DNA of 64,000 bases, taken from contig LS997566.1 in NCBI GenBank assembly GCA_000469685.2, forward strand, positions 34,950,420 through 35,014,419, in the 5' to 3' direction. Shown here piece after piece: positions 59,000-64,000 of the stretch; within the stretch, counting starts at the first letter, position 1, and each line of letters begins with the position of its first letter. The notes beneath the pieces are model-generated. The model saw only the letters and a list, made by a program, of their open reading frames with translations, was not told where the DNA came from and did not search any database. Both the position numbers and the translations under genes were made by a program. This stretch comes from Haemonchus contortus. Its lineage: Eukaryota; Nematoda; Chromadorea; Rhabditida; Trichostrongylidae.

Positions 59000-60260
59000 C
59001 TGAACATTGGGCTAGTAGCGAGAGAGCTTCGATACAGTAAGCTTGTAAAAAGATGCGATAGTAAAGGAATGCTGTTTTTCTCGATGGGCGAGCCATATGA
59101 TCCCCCCCCCCTGATCTTTGATATTCCAGTACTTCCACGGGTAAAGTGCCAAGTACCGCCACTATCATCACAATCAACCTCAGACCACGCCAAGAAAACA
59201 GTTGCGGGAATGATACTAACCCGACAATGAAAAAGAATCGGGCCACCTGCCCACGACTACCACTACCGCCAAGACCTTCATCTCTGAACCCCGTATCCGC
59301 GAGTTATGAACGCTCTCTCTCTGTATTTCTGACGGTTCGCAATCGTCCAAGGCTGAGCCGCTGCGCGATAAGTCTTGGACCAGCCCGATTGGCACACTCG
59401 TGTAATGATTGTTCATGCCTTCTCGGCTAACGTTATGCTCGTACTCCTTCTTTTGACTTGTCCAACTTCTGCTGTAACGGTTTCCTCTTCGCCGATACTT
59501 CGTTGTCCTGCCCATGCGGTGACCTATGCATAGGCAGCTTCCCCGACACGTCGATCTACCTCAAAGACTGGGTCAACCTCTCCTCTTGCGTATAATGACT
59601 GATCACTCCTAGATGTTCGGTAAAAAGAACTCCACAGGTCCACACAGTTCCCAGTATCAGTACAGCTGCACCAACCTCACTACCCAGCACTCGGCGAGCA
59701 CTTCCAGGGAATCTTCTATGACGCGTTCGTTATGCTGTTTGTAAGATTTCGTCCAGAGAGCCATCATTTAGCGCGAGCCTTGTCAGATTCATGTAAGTAT
59801 CACGTATTAGCTCAGCCCACCAACCCTTCAGCGGAATAGTTGAGCGAGACTATCTTCTCAATCCTATGTGATGGTAACCTCTTTCTCTGAAGATTACAAA
59901 ATATCAAAATTTTTTGGTTGGTATGCATACACAGCCGGAAACCATTTTCTGTGGGTAGAGAATGAATAATAGCTAATCAGTAAGAATTTCTTCATCGATT
60001 GTCATGGATATCACTGTTCTTTCAGCACGGGTAAGGGTTCTTGTACTCGAATGGGCTGGAGCGCGCAGATTGAAGTGTAGCCTACTTTGCGAACCACTAA
60101 TGGTGCTTGAGAATGTTTCTTAGCCGAAAAAATATGAATTTTTCTTCAGGGACGGAGCATCGCTGTGAGTCAGTTGAATGTTCGGTTCCTATCCCATCCC
60201 AGTTTTTTGCCTGAAGTAATCAACTCAACTGCAAAAACTACATTCCTTCGGCTGAGAACC
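59000..60260. other. no supported gene
   Basis: Open frames of 80-100 codons overlap each other in several frames without recognisable domains. Confidence 0.35.
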
Positions 60261-60268
60261 ATACCAAA

Positions 60269-60390
60269 GCACAAGTAGGGTCTGCTAACGCCCTCTACTC
60301 TCTAACGCTCTGTGTTAGATAGGAGGGGTGCCCCTCCTATCTAACACAGAGCGTTAGAGAGTAGAGGGCGTTAGCAGACCCTACTTGTGC
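60269..60390. repeat. perfect 60-bp inverted repeat with 2-nt spacer
   Basis: The arm 60269-60328 (GCACAAGTAGGGTCTGCTAA to GATAGGAGGGG) and the arm 60331-60390 are exact reverse complements over all 60 positions, separated by TG. Confidence 0.97.
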
Positions 60391-60780
60391 TGCTTATGAT
60401 ATGAATAGGGCTGTACAAGCACCACTATTTGCCGTTCGAGCTTTCTAGGAATTGTTACAACCTGCTTGGGAATGGTTCGCCATATCCTTTATCCTTTATC
60501 ATAATCATGGGAGGTTTGTGAACTGGCAGGTACACAAACCCATAACCTCACAGACCCCCAGACTGACCAACAAATCGTCACACCAAGCTACCGCTTGGTA
60601 TATGAGAAAGATGTTCCTTATCTAACTTCCACGGTGTTTTCTCGACGAGCACTCGGATTCAGGGGAAAAATACCGCCTCCTGCCAACCATGGAATGACTT
60701 TGCTGTAGTGATCGAAGTGTGAGAGCTGGTTTCATGCGTGCTGGCCAAGTAGATAGCCAAATTTTTGGTGATGGTAGATA

Positions 60781-61306
60781 CAGTAGCGCTCAAAAGTGTT
60801 CGGTGAAATGCTTTGACGCTTTTTCGTTCATAACTTTTTTGTTAGTAGACCAAATCCCGCAGAATTTGGATATGTTTAACTAGAGCATCTTTCACCCTAC
60901 CCAACACTATTTGACTGCAAAGCTGCAACATCCACAGATAGAGCAAGGTGTTTGTTGCGGTAGCAGATTTTGCTAAAACTAAAGTTGTTGACGTCTGCAC
61001 TTATTCCCACCTTATGTGCGTTTTTCACATCTATGGTGTTCGGCATTACCGCTTGTACATTTTTGACATGACAATAAAGAAAGAGATTCTAGAAAGACCA
61101 TCATCTGTATTTGCAGTCGATTTTATTTTCATGCTCTTTGGAATATCTGGAACATGATCAGACTGCAGGTTAATAGTGGTAAATATTCACAATACACCAA
61201 CGCTCAAAATATAGAGATTTTGCTTGATTAGATCCAGTGGGAAAGAAGTTACGACTGAAAAGTACGGCTGATGAACCATTTCACCGAAGACTTTTGAGCG
61301 CTACTG
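60781..61306. mobile_element. MITE, family A, copy 2
   Basis: The ends CAGTAGCGCTCAAAAGTGTT and, inverted, CAGTAGCGCTCAAAAGTCTT are flanked by TA. It is 526 bp. The interior matches the copy at 43770. Confidence 0.8.
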
Positions 61307-61375
61307 TACATCAAATGTATGGCATTGAATGTCCGGCAGCTATCCTTTTTTTGATGAGTCTCCTTCTTTCGTCGA

Positions 61376-61437
61376 AAATTTTTCTTCCAATAAATTAGTC
61401 AGACGGAAAATTTTTCTTCCAATAAATTAGTCAGACG
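61376..61437. repeat. two-unit tandem duplication, about 32 bp
   Basis: AATTTTTCTTCCAATAAATT plus AGTCAGACGG occurs twice in a row. Confidence 0.75.
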
Positions 61438-61992
61438 ATTTTTGAACTCACCTTGTTGCTCTCTTTTTTTCTTCCGATCCCGGAACCTAATCGCGGCAAA
61501 TAACTGAAAAGAACTGAATTACAGGATGTCCCAAGTAATCGAGGTTCGTAGTATATAAGCTTTCCAGGCTCAGAAAACCTTTCGAATTTTGGGGCATTAG
61601 GTCAGTTAACAGGTGTGCGTCAGCTCAGTTACCACCGCACACCGCAGATTCGCCGTCAAATCTAATGACTCCTACTCCAACCAGGCGTATGCCACTGAAG
61701 AAGATACGTACCCTGGCCGCCATCAAGAACCAGAACCAGACACGTTCACCGATAATGAAAAGTGAACCATACTCCGTTGAGACCAGCTAAATGCTGCCGT
61801 TTGATAGTCGTTTCCGGCGGAATTGAACCAATTGTCACACTTCATTCTTTCACCAAAGAAGTAGCAGAGCGGTTCGAGAAGCCTTACCCAACAACTCTCA
61901 AATGACTTGCAGGTCATGAAATAGGCGCTAATATTGAAAGGATGAAGGTCAAAGTTTGAGGCGTTGGTAGTCCTGTCTGAGGGATGCGCCCC

Positions 61993-62222
61993 CGCATTCG
62001 ACTCTCATTCAAAATGGCGTATTGAATGCATGTGTGGCTTGTACAATGATCTGCGAGGGCCGGCCGAATCAATGATTTTTATCTCCCAGACAAGTCTGGA
62101 ACCAGTCAACCGAGCCAGGAGGGTTGAAAGGCTTGGTTAGCCCAGGCCGATCAGCGATCAAACAGCGATTCAAGCCTGAGTGAGATAGTGAGTGCGAAGC
62201 TTATAATTACACCACCTCTGTC
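61993..62222 (-). repeat. tRNA-derived SINE, near full length
   Basis: The minus strand reads a head GGTGGTGTAATTATAAGC, body AAGCCTTTCAACCCTCCTGG, CTCGGTTGACTGGTTCCAG, GCAGATCATTGTACAAGCC, and tail CAATACGCCATTTTGAATGA. The A box is preserved; the B box is eroded (GCTTGAATCGC). Confidence 0.6.
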
Positions 62223-62224
62223 CT

Positions 62225-63330
62225 TGTCCTGTGTCCATATGCTTGAATTTTGGTTAGGTTCAATATTTACTTCCTTTACGCGCCTCCTGCATCACCTAGC
62301 CGCATGCATAAACGATGTTTTTTGTTGTGGGTTTTGACCATACCACCGTGATTGGTAACAGCAACTTTACAGGTGGCTGACGTCCCAGCTAACTCGTCTT
62401 CTCCAAAGCCTCTTAAGCCGAAAGCATATTTATTATTCACACATTCACCTTTTTTGAATTACAAGAGAAAAATTCTGAAGTATCGAGAATCAAAAGCAAT
62501 GAAGCTGACCTCGGAAGGAATGGAGAACATCGTCGCACCATGAACTCTGTATAAGTTCTCCACGGTATTTTACATGTTTCGGAATAGAGGTGGGTCAGAG
62601 AGCTCTAGGCGCTAAGGTGGAAAGTAATAATCGAGGTAGCCCGACGATCGAGACTTTGCTGATGGTCGATAATCGCTGTTGATAATGATCTTCAGAGTAT
62701 TTACGGTGCTTAAAAGTTAGCTTCCGCATAGGCGTCCCTGCAGGGATCAGATGGCATGTGATGAGGTATATAATTCCTGTGATCATATTGTCGCCTTTCT
62801 TTTCGAAAGGGTAAATCACTCGGGAGGGTACTTACAAGTTCTGATCAAATACTGCTGATACTGATAATACTGCTAGACAGCGAACATCGCGATAAGGACT
62901 ACACACTATCTTTCTTTTAAGATTCGAGGGAGCTTTTTCAGCCCTCATTATTCTGACCTCATGTACGGTATATTCCCCATACCCCCCCCCCCCCCAACAT
63001 GGAACCGCAAAATCGATGCAGAAAATTTTTGAAGGATATTCAAGAAAAATGCAAAAACTCTAGGGACAACCTAATACCAGTACGCAGAATACCATGGCAG
63101 ATTGGCCACCCTCTACTTCCCTAACAAATAACGTTAGATTGATGCAACATATACTGGTCGACTCCACAGGACAGATGCAATTCAACAACACCTGTATAAC
63201 TCTTTTAACTGTTTACATTTTCAACATCATGTACTTCTTTACTGACGATCTCCATTGCCCGTGAAAGCAGGGCGCTATTCACGTGGAAGATGCAGGTTGT
63301 GGGGGTTAACTTAGTTATTATTCCAGCTGT
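62225..63330. other. no supported gene
   Basis: Short frames only; C homopolymer near 62982-62995. Confidence 0.35.
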
Positions 63331-63600
63331 AGATTTCGAGTACTCCAACTGGGTGGGAAGATAGTGGGTGCAGCTTCTCACGTCGGACGTGCGACGGACT
63401 GAAAGTAGCCCAGAATGGAAAAGGCATACCGGCATTGCGCTATAGTTGCGACAAACGCCAGACAACCACTGAAAAGAACTTCTTTTCATGTTTCGAACAA
63501 AGGTGGTCTCGGGGTGGGCGTGGTCTCGGCTCACCGGCCGAGTGCAATATGTGGAATTCGGACTCGGCCGTTACGCTGAACCGAGGTCCCCTCACCTACC
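63330..63600. repeat. interspersed repeat, inverted relative to 54430-54800
   Basis: See the shared phrases given for 54430-54800. Confidence 0.5.
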
Positions 63601-63649
63601 ATATCTGGTTGGATTAGGTTGGAGAACTATTAGGTTGGAAAACGGTCTA

Positions 63650-64000
63650 ATTAGGGCCTTATAAAGGCTCAAAAATTGAACCGCGTGTACCCTAGGACGA
63701 GTTTCACCGGCACTGTAGAAACTGCACCGATAACAATGGAACCCATGTAGAAGGTTTAAGCAACTTGTCATGGTCCATAGCGACAGCGAAAGGCAATTCG
63801 GTACAGTTATGGCTCTTGCGGCACTTAGTCAGCTCTTTGCGCGATTGCAGGAACTGAAATCTCGTTCGAACCCCTTCCATGTCATTTACTTCATGGTAAT
63901 CTCGTCCAACCACTTTTTCCCCTACTTTTGAGGAGCTTCATTTCTTTTCAAAATTGGCGGATATTCTCGCTTCCTTCACTAATCTTATTTCCAACCTATA
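63650..64000 (+). repeat. MITE family C copy, runs off the window
   Basis: GACGAGTTTCACCGGCACTG, AAACTGCACCGATAACAATG, GTCAGCTCTTTGCGCGATTG and TTCTCGCTTCCTTCACTAAT match the copy at 21547 in order and orientation. Confidence 0.5.

Noticed and set aside
61520..61560. CAGGATGTCCCAAGTAATCG, like the end of the transposon at 37148
   Set aside because: No matching opposite end was found nearby, so it is not called as an element.

Overview
The window looks like nuclear DNA of a strongylid-type (clade V) nematode. Introns are often short, donors are usually GTRAG-like and acceptors TTTTCAG-like. The tRNA genes match nematode tRNAs, and the coding families are a nematode-style protein tyrosine phosphatase and a BPI/LBP-like lipid-binding protein. 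The rest is dense with mariner/Tc1 elements, MITEs, non-LTR and LTR retroelement relics and tRNA-derived SINEs. Species cannot be fixed from the sequence alone. Most genes here are spliced, so exons were assembled by hand from reading frame, phase and splice signals.

Layout. 1-12.2 kb is a graveyard of retroelement fragments: ORF1-like relics, an RTE-type endonuclease, a CR1/Jockey-like reverse transcriptase with its ATAA-repeat 3' tail, and mariner copies, one nested in the LINE. It ends in a 1.9 kb inverted-repeat structure. 13.2-26.7 kb holds four small same-strand genes for secreted peptides. All four share a promoter module (GATTATTCAAATAAATT-like box, about 42 bp, TATA box) and a signal-peptide exon ending in a phase-1 intron. 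Two encode arrays of N-glycosylation sequons (NGT repeats) and two encode a short Pro/Ser/Glu-rich peptide. The last of the four has a broken donor and carries a tRNA-Leu(AAG) gene in its second intron. 27.1-30.4 kb is an LTR retrotransposon relic with gag zinc knuckles but no visible pol.

31.9-42.9 kb is a 14-exon BPI/LBP-family gene on the + strand with a mariner-like element in one intron and a decayed tRNA-Gly repeat pair in another. 45.2-56.9 kb is a protein tyrosine phosphatase gene on the - strand. One of its introns contains 11 identical tandem tRNA-Gly(TCC) genes in 159-bp units, another a full-length dead mariner, and another several SINE and tRNA-like repeats. 57-64 kb is repeats and MITEs, including a perfect 60-bp inverted repeat with a 2-nt spacer.

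The best candidate for something undescribed is the 13.2-26.7 kb cluster: a common promoter and signal-exon cassette joined to two unrelated mature peptides, one of them an almost pure array of N-glycosylation sites.
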